Position numbers and translations under genes: made by a program. A stretch of 64,000 bases of DNA from Haliclystus octoradiatus (lineage: Eukaryota > Cnidaria > Staurozoa > Stauromedusae > Haliclystidae): the NCBI GenBank assembly GCA_916610825.1, contig OU744447.1, positions 6,083,402 to 6,147,401 on the forward strand, in the 5' to 3' direction. Shown one piece after another: positions 11,360 through 23,252 of the stretch. The notes under the pieces are model-generated. The model saw only the letters and a list, made by a program, of their open reading frames with translations, had not been told where the DNA came from and did no database searches. Each line of letters starts with the position of its first letter. Positions within the stretch are counted from its first letter, which is position 1.

Positions 11360-11545
11360 CAGTAAAATCCGGCAATAGCGGTTCCGGATTCTACGGTATT
11401 CTGTGAATAACAACAAGCCAAAAAAGTCCAGGATTAAGGAATTTACAGTCAAACTTTGCTAAATATTTACCGCTAACAACGGATTCTGCCAAAAGTGGTA
11501 AAATGGTTTGTCTCCCTAGCGTACCGTTATTGCCGGATTCAACCT
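11360..11545. mobile_element. Decayed pogo-like MITE
   Basis: It starts CAGTAAAATCCGGCAATAG right after a TA. It ends in the diverged inverse complement (CCGTTATTGCCGGATTC). Size and end structure match the other pogo-like elements of this window, but the sequence family differs. Confidence 0.5.
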
Positions 11546-14500
11546 TATTCTAAAATTTATTATTGATTTTGAATTATAAGGCCTTGAATGACCAATTATA
11601 TTTGGACTCAGGACCAATTATTTCTGATTTCACTTATTGTGCGCATGCGTACTTATATCTTAAGCAAAATAGCAGAAAGAAAAACAATTAGAATTGAAGT
11701 TGAAAACATTTTAATTGTTTTGAAATGTTCCCTGAAAAATCAGGCACGTCACCTGAGGAACTTCAGGAGCTGTCTCTACTACTGAGAATTCATACTTTAT
11801 ATTGGAATTGGAACGAAATAAAAGCTGGACGAATTAAATGCTAAAATCTCACTTTGATCCATTTTGATTAGCAATCATTATTGCGTTAGTATTATCTACA
11901 AACTTACATTCATCGTCAATTAACTTCAAAATTTTATAATAGCAAATTTTCTAGAGGGGTAGAAAGTTGAAGGTTTTCCAAAAAATTTCACTTTTAGTAA
12001 AAGTTTTGAAAAAAGTTTCTCGAAAATTTTCACTTCAAAAAAATTTTGGAAAATTTTTTTAATCTAGAGGTAGAAGGTTGAAAGTTTTTCAAAAAATATT
12101 TTCACCAAAATCGTGTTTTTTTAAATGTTATTCTTTTTCAAAGTAGTGGAAATCAATATTTTATTGTGGCCTCGATATAGGTTACCATAAAAATGGATGA
12201 GTTATGGAAGATGGTTTCAACTAACAGGGATAGCAATATAGGGGTCTACAGCCCCTTTTAGGAATAGACAATTCCTTACAAGGGGAATTTTGATTGTCTA
12301 ACATTTGTTGGCTCAATATAATGGTATGCCGGTTTTGAAAATTTCTATCAAAAAGTACCCTTATCGTCGATGGATGTGCCATCCTTGATTGTTATTTAAA
12401 TGCTCACATTTCTCTATTTTCATTAGAATTGATTAACATTGATGAATCTACTGTGTAGAAAATAGACAATCTGTCATAGCTATTACGTCATTATAATATT
12501 ATTGTTAAACGCGTTGTTAGGTCCAATTGAATCGTAGATGGTCAAAAGACCGGTGAATAAAGATGAGCAGTTATTTGAGTTAACTATCTTTTGTGATGTT
12601 TCGTTATGATTCTTAGTCTTCAAGATGCACCACCCGTAGTTCTACAATTGTTAAGAACTGTTCTGCCGTGAGAATGACTTTATATGTTATTATCCCTGTT
12701 TTTATATGTTGTCTAACACTCACAATGTTGTTTTATTTAAAACCTGAGCGAAGATAAGTTTGTGTTAGCAACAAGACTTCTAAACATCATCATTATATAA
12801 TATGGAATTTAGTATATCCACAATGTTCGAATTATATATATTGATTGCTTTGTAGCATCATCGAATTGCTTTTATTTCGAATTCAAAGACGAGCAAGTGT
12901 TCTGTATGAAACGGGTAAGCAAAAATCGCTTAATTACTTTTCGTATAATTAAAAAGGAAAAATATAAAACTTATACATTTTAGTTTTCAGTTCTAGGTAT
13001 ATTTTAAATTATCTAAATAACACTCGCATTTATATATTGCATGAAGAAATTTTAAATGTTGGAATATAATTTTCTTAGTGGTTATAGGCTTATTATAGTG
13101 TAAAAAAACACTGCTAGCATATGAAATAATACTACCTGTCATCTTGCTTTTTGAAAGTCCATTGTGTTTGAAATGGGATTTCAATTTTCAATCTCTCGTG
13201 AGAGAGGGTCTATAACATAGATGAACATAAATGCTTCTTTCAAGAAAATACAAGACTTCTTTCAACGAGAATTGATTTGTATCAAAATATTATAGGAAAA
13301 TTTACTTTAGATATCAGAAAATGTACTGAAAAAGTTCATATTTTCTTTCAATTCATATGCTCATATGCAGTTTAACAACAGTATATACCCTGTAAATCAG
13401 AAGTATTTCTACTAGAAATGATTTGAAATTGCCCCCACAACCCCAAGTGTAGCATTCAGTAGAGGCCAGTAGATGCATGATCACTCCAGGGGAAAGAAAA
13501 CTGAAATGTCGTGAGGCTGCAATGAAGTGATTTATCGTTTTGATATATTTGACAATAGTGGATATATATCAGATAAGAAAAACACGAGTGTACATTCTTG
13601 AAAGCTGGGGTCCCTATTTGATTTTTAGGGGCCCCAAAAATTTGAGATTACATTGAGCACCCAAGGACTGGTTTACTGATTGCATGTCACAGGAAATTCC
13701 ATTCTTTGTCGGATGGTTAATGTTTATACTGTTACCATGCATAAATAATTTATAAAATAAATACTTTCAAAGTTGCTTGTCCTAAGAAGATGCATGACCT
13801 GGTTAGCACATGCTAGCTTTTATACAAACAATTATTGTTTTGAGAAAAAATAACTTGTTTCAAGCGTTCTTGTTTTGCACGTCCAAATCGCTTGAAAATC
13901 GTACACAAATAATCTTAGGTGGGCTTGTAACAGCACATTTTTGCTAAACTTTTCATATCGGATTTTAAATATTTGTAATTATATATACTAGTGTGCAAAT
14001 AATAATAGAAATGGAAAGGAGTCAGAGACCACGCATTCTTATCATGTTGCTTTCAGTTTCGTGCTTTTATAGCAATCAACAGACAGAAACACTCGAAAAA
14101 TGAATTCAAATCTCCAATTAGCACCTATGGACTATTCAGTTTATGATATACCAAAATTTGATGTATATATAGATAATTATTTAAATGTTTTCAGTATCTT
14201 GCTTTGCTGATGAAAATAGAATACAGCAATAGCTAGATATATTACTAGGTCATATTCACACAAACACGCATGGAGATTGTTTACTGTATCATAGCTATAT
14301 CAAATGATGTTTACAACACAAAGAAATTGAAAGCAACTGTCAGACACGAACATAGCTATGGGGAAATTCTTTAAACTTGTTTTCCTGCAATTGCTTAACA
14401 GAGCATATCTGAAACTGTAAAGGTTCAGTGTGCAATCATATTATTAGAAAATTAAATATCAGACATTGTTAACAATGGCTTCAGCCTTCATAGAAAGAAT

Positions 14501-15314
14501 AGAAAAACGGTTCACAGCTATATATATCAGTCTACCTTGTTTACAACATAATTTAGTATTAAAATATCTTAAAAGAATGAATGTGGTACGTGCTAAACTG
14601 TCTTGCGTATCTAAGCAACGAAATAGATACTCTAATACTCTCTCTCTCTGTTGTATAGGGCGGGGTCAATGGTTTATTTACAGCAAACTATTCTATTGTA
14701 TAGGATAAATCACCCTTAACTTTGAAACCACCGAATAGTTGAAAATTTAATCTGACACGTGGATTCACAACCAGCAAGACATATATATTGTACAGAAAAA
14801 AAACTTGTTTTATATTACTACAATTCTTGTTTTCATTCAAGATCGTGAAGCCTGATTGTAAATGCACGCGACAATAACAGGGGGACGGACGCTAAGTCAA
14901 TTCAAATAAATGAAGTAAGGATAGAAACATAGAACAATCGAATTATTACAGAAGGTGATATTTATTATTAACTAGATACTAATGATAATTGTAATTATTA
15001 ATAGTATCTGCTATAAATCATCAATATTTTTCAAATAATAGCAAAGATACAGATAGGCATATACGTGCTTCAGTGATTGATAACCCTTCCTTATTTATAC
15101 AGTAATGTGTTATGTGACAGCCAGCTACACAACTATGAGAATAATTTATAGATGAGATATAATAGATAATATTTATATAATTAGAAATGAAGACAATCAT
15201 TTTTACTGTGTGTTTAATCAGACAGGAATGATTGTCTGATTTCTGACTATATATAAGTTATAAATATGCATATTGATTAAAGCTATATATGTAATGTTAT
15301 ACTTTTTAGTTTAT

Positions 15315-15354
15315 TTGTCTGATGATTGCGTAAGCATGAAGCTATTAGTAACAA
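15315..15354 (+). ncRNA. Hammerhead-ribozyme-like motif, diverged copy
   Basis: Order of elements: stem I TTGT (15315-15318), core CTGATGA (15319-15325), stem II TGC/GCA with loop GTAA, core GAA, stem III GCT/AGT with loop ATT, residue A at the cleavage position (15350), stem I ACAA (15351-15354). Stem I and stem II differ from the other copies but still pair, which supports a structured RNA. The first stem III pair is G-U instead of A-U, so activity is doubtful. Downstream sequence (AGTCTTTGACTCC) matches the copy near 40.75 kb. Confidence 0.5.
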
Positions 15355-15493
15355 TTATGAATGTGTAGTCTTTGACTCCTTTTATTATATTTTATTATAT
15401 GTAACGTTATCTATATCTAAATGTATTGTGTAATACGTAAGTGAATGTTCCCTGTATTTACTAGTCAAATTTTTCTTTTTTTTTTTAATGACA

Positions 15494-15507
15494 AATATAT
15501 ACATACA

Positions 15508-15541
<34 letters not shown>

Positions 15542-15748
15542 CATACATACATACATACATACATACATACATACATGCATACATACATACATACATACAT
15601 ACATACATACATACATACATACATACATACATACATACATACATACATACATACATACATACATACATACATACATACATACATACATACATACATACAT
15701 ACATACATACATACATACATACATACATACATACATACATACATACAT
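15494..15748. repeat. (TACA)n microsatellite
   Basis: About 250 bp of tetranucleotide repeat with two interruptions (near 15537 and 15577). The Tyr/His/Ile/Thr and Met/Tyr/Val/Cys reading frames across it are artefacts of the repeat. Confidence 0.97.
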
Positions 15749-15984
15749 CTATGAGTTCAAAATCAGCTGGAGCAGCATTGAGCCCTAATTTCAATCAGTA
15801 AGACAATTGATCTATATACTTTAATAAATTGAATGGATGCTTATTTCCCCAGCGTAGCGAATCAACATTGCCATGTCCAATGTTAGTTGGACGGGCGTCT
15901 ATTTGTGACGTAAAGATTAATGTTTTACGTTATATTTATAGCGATGAATACCCAGCACAATATTTTGTTGATATCCAGAAGTCA

Positions 15985-16135
15985 GTGTGTGGCACGTTGT
16001 TAGGGGCGTTGGACCTAGGGCGTTAATCTTGGGTTCAATCCCTTGCAGAAGCACCGTTGGTTGACTCATGATCCATTAAATGCATAAACACTCCTCCCAA
16101 CTATACTAACCAACTAACCAACTAATCAAACATCC
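15985..16135 (+). mobile_element. tRNA-derived SINE
   Basis: It has a pol III B-box-like GGTTCAATCCC preceded by a weak A-box-like stretch (TGGCACGTTGTTAGG). The tail is of type ACCAACTAACCAACTAA, which also appears in the copy near 31.8 kb. No tRNA cloverleaf forms, so it is a SINE rather than a tRNA gene. Confidence 0.5.
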
Positions 16136-18180
16136 CAGTGAAATTAATCTACTAAAATGTTGTCATATTGATCAATCCATTTTAAAAAATATAAATAAAA
16201 TCATATCGAGACATCACTAAAATGTTTAATACATGGAGCTACGATGAACTTATGACTATTTTTTCCTGCAATCAATGACAATGCCTTGCCCATCTTTATC
16301 AGACACTATGATGACATAAATAGTAATAAACTTTATCAATAAATCAACCTGTAGCAATCACACTAGGGGCACAACCGTAACTCCTGACTGGGACGGTGCT
16401 TGAAATTTTTCTTGGAAATGGGCGTGGCATACACGAAATTTAGGAAGATTCGTTGAGAGTATCATGACTGTGAGTAAGCCTTAAAGTTCTGGTTATTTTG
16501 TTGGAGCATTTCAAAGTTGAAAGTTGATAGAAGTTGGATTGGCTCCGTATTTTAGATTATGTTTATATATTTTTTATTATGTCTATGTTGTTAAGTTGGG
16601 GTTGATAAATTAATCCATTTTCGCACTTTTTATGATGCAAGTTTGTCTGAAATATTTTGGAGCCGGACTCGCAGTCAAACGCTTCTATAAAAACCGTTTT
16701 CGGATTCGGTGCCTGAAAATTCTAACTCCGTACACCTCTGATATATAGGGTAAAATAAACTGTAATTATTGCTGATCAATAGTTTTATTATATTGAATGC
16801 GCACTCTCAATTAAGAAATGTATCGTGTATAGTTTTGAATGGTGTTGTAAAGCGATAAACCTACAGATCAAAAAGATAAAATTGAAACGTCAATATTTTT
16901 CAATATCTAGTATTTGGGAATCCCAAAAGAAAGAGTTGTTTACCTAAACATCTGCCAAAAAGATGAACACTTTGGATATAAATACACATTCGAATAGTTG
17001 TCGAATTGATTTTTAAAACGAATTTAGTTTCTGTTTTTATATTGTAATTCAGCCCCATTAATATGGGGGCGGTAACTCCAGCTCTTCAGGGACGGGGGGT
17101 GCCACTTTGGATAAAGGTAAAGTACCCAAAAAGTTCCAAAAATTCTGTTGATGCTACCCAAAAAGCTCCAGCAGGTTGATTGATTTTAACTAAATACATA
17201 AAACTGATGAAAAATATTTTCAAAAATTCTCGAAAAAGTCAAAAATAGGACACCCAAAAGCTCCAAAATTTGAAATCTCAAACCCAAAAAGTTTTGAGAT
17301 TTCAAACCCAAAACGGGGGCCATAAAGCATGCACAATCTATTTGGGGAGAAGTTATATGGAGAGGCTGAAATGGAGTTCAGATGGGGCAATTTATTTGTT
17401 GTGTGCTTGATCAATTTGGATAGTTTTTTTACGGAGCATTTCTAATATTTTGATAACTTTTGTAACCCGGGTTAGTTTCATTGTATCGAATTAAGGAGAT
17501 AAATTATAATTAGATAGCCATTTCAGTAAGATCTCCTAGAAAAATTATTTTCAGCCACTTTACAAAAACAACGCCACGCTTGCCCATTATAGTACGATAA
17601 TTCGTATAATATCTATCCTAACAAATTTTTGTGGTTCACTTTATACGAGTGAATCTAATTTATTTTCTTGCTCATTAATCATGCATTATTACCAGCCAGT
17701 GGAAACAGCTGTTATATATATGTGTTCTATTTTAGTTTTGACGATATTCTCATTATACCTAATCTTTTGTTGTCAAAGAAGGCTTCTCACCTGCCAACAT
17801 TTATTTGCTAAAAAGTTAAATTATCGTGGTTGAAATTTTGATGAAAATAACTAGTCATTGGACTATTCAAAATAATTCAATTTGTCAATTTATTGTTTTG
17901 TTATGAAGCTAATTTTGAAAATTAAAGTTAAAAAAAACTCAGATATGACATCGTATGTTATCGCTGGCCTTTCCCACGAATGAGTGATTAAGCAAATCGT
18001 ACAGTATCAGAAAATAGATTACATCTTCAAAGCGAAAAAAATATGTAAGCAGGTTTAATTTATACATAATAAGTAGCAATAATCTTTTACGTGGGTTGAT
18101 GATGCAAATTTAAATAATTTCTTTATAATGTATGTTCTTGTAGGTGTTGTGGCTGAAACAAATTAATAGTTTGTTAAAGG

Positions 18181-20388
18181 ATGAATGGTGTTGAGCAGCG
18201 ACGACGGGTGGCTACATTCAAGATGCCTCCTGCAAAGCATCAAACGAAAAGTAATACTGCTAAATCGATCCTCAAAAGTGGTCCTACAAAACAAGCTAAT
18301 GAGACTAGTCAAATGAATGGTAAAAGAACTGTAACATTTAATACAGTCAATGAAAACATACCACGTGACTGGTTAGGAGAATTTATTGAAAACGGAACAT
18401 ATTGTCGTCCATCTTTATTGCAATTAGCTCTACGAGGTGTTGACATTGATATTGATGACGACGAATCTACAGACGAACCAGACGCAGGGAATCCATCATC
18501 TAAAATAATAGAAAGTCCAGGTGATTCTACTCCCGATCCAATACCGGATTCTACGTTTAAGCGATATCGTGGATCATTTTCAACCGATCCTGATAGTCAA
18601 GCTGCTGGACAAGAAATCTCGAAAGCGACAGACTCAGCTACCTCCAATGCACACGCTAGTGCAGGGAATGAACACAAGAGACCGCAAGGTATTTTAATCA
18701 AAAAGAAATTAACGATCGGTGTACCACCGCCACAGAAAACTAATATCGAAAAAAATAAGCACATCAATAATACAAATCAACGCATAGATTTGAAAAAGGA
18801 TTGTAGCCAAGGCGGTATTGTATCATCTACTGCTATGGAAACGAATTACGTTCACGAGAATAATGCAGTTGATGAGAAATTGATTAATCTAAAAGATATC
18901 AGAAATATGTTTGAGGCTGGTAAAGCACGAAAGGAACCAACACTTCCAGATGTTGTTAGACCAAGAAGCAAATCGCCACAACGAGAGATGAGTAATATAG
19001 GGAAAGAGCGAAAGATATCTTTGCAACAGGAGAAACAAGAAAAGGGAGAAGGAGAATTTATTTGGACTTCAACAGAAGATTCACCAAAACTACAACATGC
19101 TCCCAAAGAACAAAACGTTGATTTGGATAGTTCAGGAAGTGCAAAATCACTCATACAAATGTGGAGAGGTAAAACAGCACCATCCGATGGTACAAATGTT
19201 GAACCTATTAGAAAAAGTCGCCCTAACTCTATGCTAATTAATGATAATCTCAAAAGCCCTGGAAGGAGCAAGACGACGGAGAAAAACAATATTTCAAATA
19301 AATCATTTGGTGAGGCAATAATTTCTGTTGATTCACGAGAAGTTGTAAAATCAAAACAAATACCTCAGGATAATAAGGAAAAGAAAGAAGAAAATGAGAT
19401 AAAAGATGGTAGATCGAAACATTTTGCTAACAAATTAGGATCAATGCTTTCAACTGGAAGTAAAGAAAATCTTCTTATAGACAGCAGTTATAATAATCAA
19501 AAACCGGAAAGAGAAATTGTATTAACTCAATCATTTGCAAGTGATACAAAAGATTTTAACGGCGCAAGAGAAGTCCTTGATTCAACTTTAAAACGAAGAT
19601 CATATATATCTACTAATAATACACCTGCAGCAGAATCAAAAACAATTGTAGAAACAAAAGAAAAAATTGATTCAGAAAAAAATAATAATATTGTACAGCA
19701 GACATCGAATCAAAAAAGTTGGGTAAGCCCAGATAAAGACTATCCAATGCAAGCTGATGATGTAGTCGATGATAAAACAGAATATTTGTTAAAGAAAACA
19801 AATTCATCTAGTCCAAGAAATAAAACAGATAATAAAAGACGTGAGTCTAAAGATTGGTATAGAACAATGCGTCCTGATTATCCTGTTGATAGCGATATTG
19901 TATCTAATAATAAGAACCATATTAGCAATATATCAAAAAAAAATCCACATTCACAACCTGATGTTATACCAAATAATTCAATTCAAAAAGGAAAAACACA
20001 AAGTATGGATGGATTAATGATGATTAGCAGTGATCGACAACAAAGTCATTTTGTTCCTATAAATGAGAATAAAAATCAATCAGATAATTTATCACGCGTT
20101 GCTTCATGGTCACAAGTAATAGATCATCGTAAAGCTGATAGTATACGAAAAACAAATTCTGAAGGAGCATCACATCAACAACAACAAAAACCACAATTTC
20201 AAGCAGAGTTACTTTCTCAATCAAATATTACACAACGTGATACGTCATCACCATCACGACAATCATCACAGACAACACATGTACAATCTAAAGGAACTGA
20301 AAAACGTGTTGGGAATTTAGTAATAGCACCAGTTGAGAGAAATAAATTTATTGGTAAATTATCTGTACCGAACGCATTTCAATCATAA
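18181..20388 (+). CDS. 735-aa disordered protein with SILK and RVxF motifs; putative PP1 regulator
   Basis: Single coding exon. A splice-acceptor-like TTCTTGTAG ends 37 bp before the ATG, suggesting a 5' non-coding exon. I do not recognise the orthologue. Near the N-terminus lie S29-I-L-K32 and K48-R-T-V-T-F53. These fit the SILK and RVxF docking motifs of protein phosphatase 1 regulators, in the usual order and spacing. A short segment at ~61-95 (PRDWLGEFIENGTYC then an acidic DIDIDDDES run) looks ordered. Short motifs DIRNMFEAGKARKE (~237-250) and SLIQMWRGK (~324-332) may be linear docking sites. The remainder is Lys/Ser/Asn/Gln-rich and probably disordered. A broken inverted copy of its 3' coding region lies at about 23.0-23.25 kb. 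PP1 binding is inferred from motifs only. Confidence 0.8.
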   Translation: MNGVEQRRRVATFKMPPAKHQTKSNTAKSILKSGPTKQANETSQMNGKRTVTFNTVNENIPRDWLGEFIENGTYCRPSLLQLALRGVDIDIDDDESTDEPDAGNPSSKIIESPGDSTPDPIPDSTFKRYRGSFSTDPDSQAAGQEISKATDSATSNAHASAGNEHKRPQGILIKKKLTIGVPPPQKTNIEKNKHINNTNQRIDLKKDCSQGGIVSSTAMETNYVHENNAVDEKLINLKDIRNMFEAGKARKEPTLPDVVRPRSKSPQREMSNIGKERKISLQQEKQEKGEGEFIWTSTEDSPKLQHAPKEQNVDLDSSGSAKSLIQMWRGKTAPSDGTNVEPIRKSRPNSMLINDNLKSPGRSKTTEKNNISNKSFGEAIISVDSREVVKSKQIPQDNKEKKEENEIKDGRSKHFANKLGSMLSTGSKENLLIDSSYNNQKPEREIVLTQSFASDTKDFNGAREVLDSTLKRRSYISTNNTPAAESKTIVETKEKIDSEKNNNIVQQTSNQKSWVSPDKDYPMQADDVVDDKTEYLLKKTNSSSPRNKTDNKRRESKDWYRTMRPDYPVDSDIVSNNKNHISNISKKNPHSQPDVIPNNSIQKGKTQSMDGLMMISSDRQQSHFVPINENKNQSDNLSRVASWSQVIDHRKADSIRKTNSEGASHQQQQKPQFQAELLSQSNITQRDTSSPSRQSSQTTHVQSKGTEKRVGNLVIAPVERNKFIGKLSVPNAFQS

Positions 20389-23034
20389 AATTTATTCTGT
20401 ATATATCAATATTATACAGAATCTTCTTAGATTTTACTAATTATTTGAATCAAACGTACATAATTGTTGTTACAAAATAGTCTTGATTCAATTTTAAATT
20501 TTATGTAAATATAAAAAATGTCTTTGTGACATATAAGACAATAGATTTTAACCTGCAAAAATTGTACAGATATAGTGGACATAGTCCGTCCAATATTACT
20601 TTTAAGAATAAGGAAAAAATAGATTTTTCTCTTGCATAAACGAAACCAATGAACACTTTTATGTACGCTTATTTGATTTCGATAAATCGTAAATTCTTCA
20701 AAAATAATCAGAAGTGAGGGAATCGAGGCTTCAGATTAAGCGGATTTCGAATTGTAGAGAGAACATTATCAGCAGACTGACATGATTTGATAGAATATAT
20801 TTCGTCATTTCAACAGGCAAATAAAGGACACTTTACACAATATAAAATGTCGCTTATATCATACAGCCTTAATTAAGGTTAAGAATTAATATAAAAAGTT
20901 ACTAATTAGGACATGATGATACTATGATTATAAAACTATGACTAGTTATTTTTTCTATATAAATACTTTACAAAATGCTGACAACATATTCAAATATCCA
21001 GGATCGATTGGGGCTCAAATTTCGTTGCGATAAATACTAATTGTAAATCGGGCAGAAATTTAATGCTGAAAAGAGTATAAATTGTGGTTTTGTACTTTCA
21101 ATCATAAATTATAATGGCGGGTAAAATGATAGGAACAACCAATCTATGGAACAACGGACGTAAATAATGTTTTTTCTATATTTGTAAAGTCTCTTAATAA
21201 ATGAAATACTATCGGCCGATTGAGAGGATAGTTTCTCAATACAATATTGGCATTATTATTCTGTTACAAAAAATCGGGCTCAGGGTCAGACTAAATACCT
21301 GACTTATATTATATGTTACTCTTATTTTTGTAAACTTGATTAGTTAAAGTAGTTGCGTGGTTACTTATTTCGCTTTCTCTATTAATAGCTTTATTTGATC
21401 TCAGCCGTTAACCGTCGCTTAAAGTTGTACGTGTTAGGTGGCAACTCAATTAAATAGTACCCAGACCCTTTTAAGCGTTAGGCAAATTTTGAATAACTAT
21501 GTTTACTGGCCGCAAATGTCTGATCAAGGCTTCGATGTTGTAAACAAAGCTAAAAGAGATCCCGTGCTCATTTCAAGCGAGAAGGAAAATAAAACAGTTT
21601 TTTTATCTCGTGCAATGTATTACATTTCGAGTTTATAGATTTTTCTATTACTGTGGATTTGCAGCTGGAATATTAAAGGTAATTATTTTTATTTTCTATT
21701 AATAATTACTGCTTATAGTTGTGCTCACTGTTGGAAACAATTAATGCGTTCCAAAATAAGTTTTTTTCCACCGCGATATAATTGGGGATAGCGTATAGAC
21801 GTCCTAAAGTAAATCTTTTCAATAGCAAATATTGGAAGATAATTATACTGCTTATCTATAGAATTATAAATAAATGACAACATTAATATATTACTAATAG
21901 CTTATAACTAAAGCTTAGAAGTTGAGAATAATTTTGGGTTAACTTTTGTCACGATAACACCATAATTTTGAGAATGCGTATTTTACAGGTACCGGTTTAT
22001 AAACAAAAAAAAAAATGCTTCATCTAGACGCAGATAAATATATTCACTTTCATAAAAAGTGTTTAAGGGAAAATGTCTGCTTATTTACTTTCATAGCATC
22101 TACAAAATGCTAACTAAAAATAACCATCTATATTAGAACCTTCTTAATTATAATTTTATTATATGTAAGAAATAAGTAAAAAATAATCTGACTTCGGATT
22201 ATAGTTGAAGCTGTTTTTAATTGTGTGATGGATTTAATTATTATATATTTATGCATTGTGTGTATATTTAATTTTTACAACATTTTGACGTCTGCCTGTT
22301 TAAAAATTAAATATTTATGTCTGTGTTAGTTACATGTGATCTTGTATGTGTGAAAATTGAGATATAGGACTTGAGATAATGTTTGAGAGGAAATGGTAGA
22401 TTCTGCTTTTGTTTAATGTGAATTATCTTTTGTAACGATTCAACGCCCGTAAAAGATTGTATCTTTTTTTGCTAAAGGTGATTTACAGTGGGTCAACGGT
22501 ATGTTTCTATTATTTACCATTTATGTAAATTTACTAAGAAATCATATATTGTTACTCAAAAATGTTATGCTATATTTTTATTAAAGGAATGATTAAGATG
22601 TATTGATTAATGCTACATCGTTTCAATGCGTATTGTGTCTCATGTTCTCCTCCAGAGTTCATACTCCGTATTATACAGCGATAGTCAGCTTAGTCAATTG
22701 TTTAACTATTAGTGATCTGAAAGTTTTATCATAGTAGGTCCATTATGGACCACACTCATTGCTATATATATGGAATAATACATGTTTTGCATGAACTATC
22801 TATAATTGTAAGGCCACGATCATTTGAAAACCGCATCGTCTTTTCATAAATTAAGTTAATTTAAATCATAATGTATTATATTTTTACATAAAACATGCAT
22901 ACTGTTGAAAATAATGATTATAAGGAAATAATTTCCCAATTCAGCTGAGAACAAAGTTCATACGTTAGAATGTGCACCTATACGGAAAGGTTAGCGTCTA
23001 TTTGAGGCAGAAACATTATAGGTTCATGAACTAT

Positions 23035-23252
23035 ATGCGGTTTTTGTTGTTGTTGATGTGATGCTCCTTCAGAATTTGTTTTTCGTATACTTTCGGCATT
23101 ACAATGATCTATTACTTTTGTGACCAAGAAGCAACGCGTGATAAATTATCTGATTGAATTTTATTCTCATTTATAGGAACAAAATGATTTTGTTGTTGAT
23201 CGCTACTAATCATAATTAATCCATCCTTACTTTGTGTTTTTACTTTTTGGTT
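23035..23252 (-). pseudogene. Inverted, frameshifted copy of the 3' coding part of the 18181-20388 gene
   Basis: Read on the minus strand, this stretch aligns closely with about 19985-20193 of the upstream gene. It encodes remnants of the same peptides (HFVPINENK, QSDNLSRVASW, RKTNSEGASHQ). It contains substitutions and a two-base insertion in the run after GGTCAC that breaks the frame. Similarity fades on both sides, so it is a fragment, not a second gene. No intron or poly(A) evidence shows whether it arose by DNA duplication or retroposition. Confidence 0.85.

Larger units (their letters stand above)
9216..18180. other. Gap without a recognisable gene
   Basis: AT-rich sequence between the giant repeat protein and the SILK/RVxF protein. 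It holds the repeats listed separately (32-bp duplication, pogo-like element, TACA microsatellite, hammerhead-like motif, SINE). A reiterated AT-rich stretch of the AGTTGAAGGTTTTCC type occurs near 11950-12110. No coding frame here has credible composition. The last part must include the 5' non-coding exon and promoter of the 18181 gene, which I cannot place. Confidence 0.6.

Noticed and set aside
14211-14225. Isolated CTGATGAAAA as another hammerhead core (also near 41948)
   Set aside because: No stem II followed by GAA and no flanking stem I pairing could be found.
15385-15801. Long open frames of repeated Met-Tyr-Val-Cys or Tyr-Ile-His-Thr on both strands
   Set aside because: They are open only because the (TACA)n microsatellite has no stop in those frames.
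18852-19289. 145-aa minus-strand frame under the 735-aa gene
   Set aside because: Antisense shadow of the real coding exon; composition reflects the complementary strand.
21438-21638. 66-aa plus-strand frame as a small gene
   Set aside because: Its frame begins at a non-ATG codon, and no homology, splice context or composition supports it.
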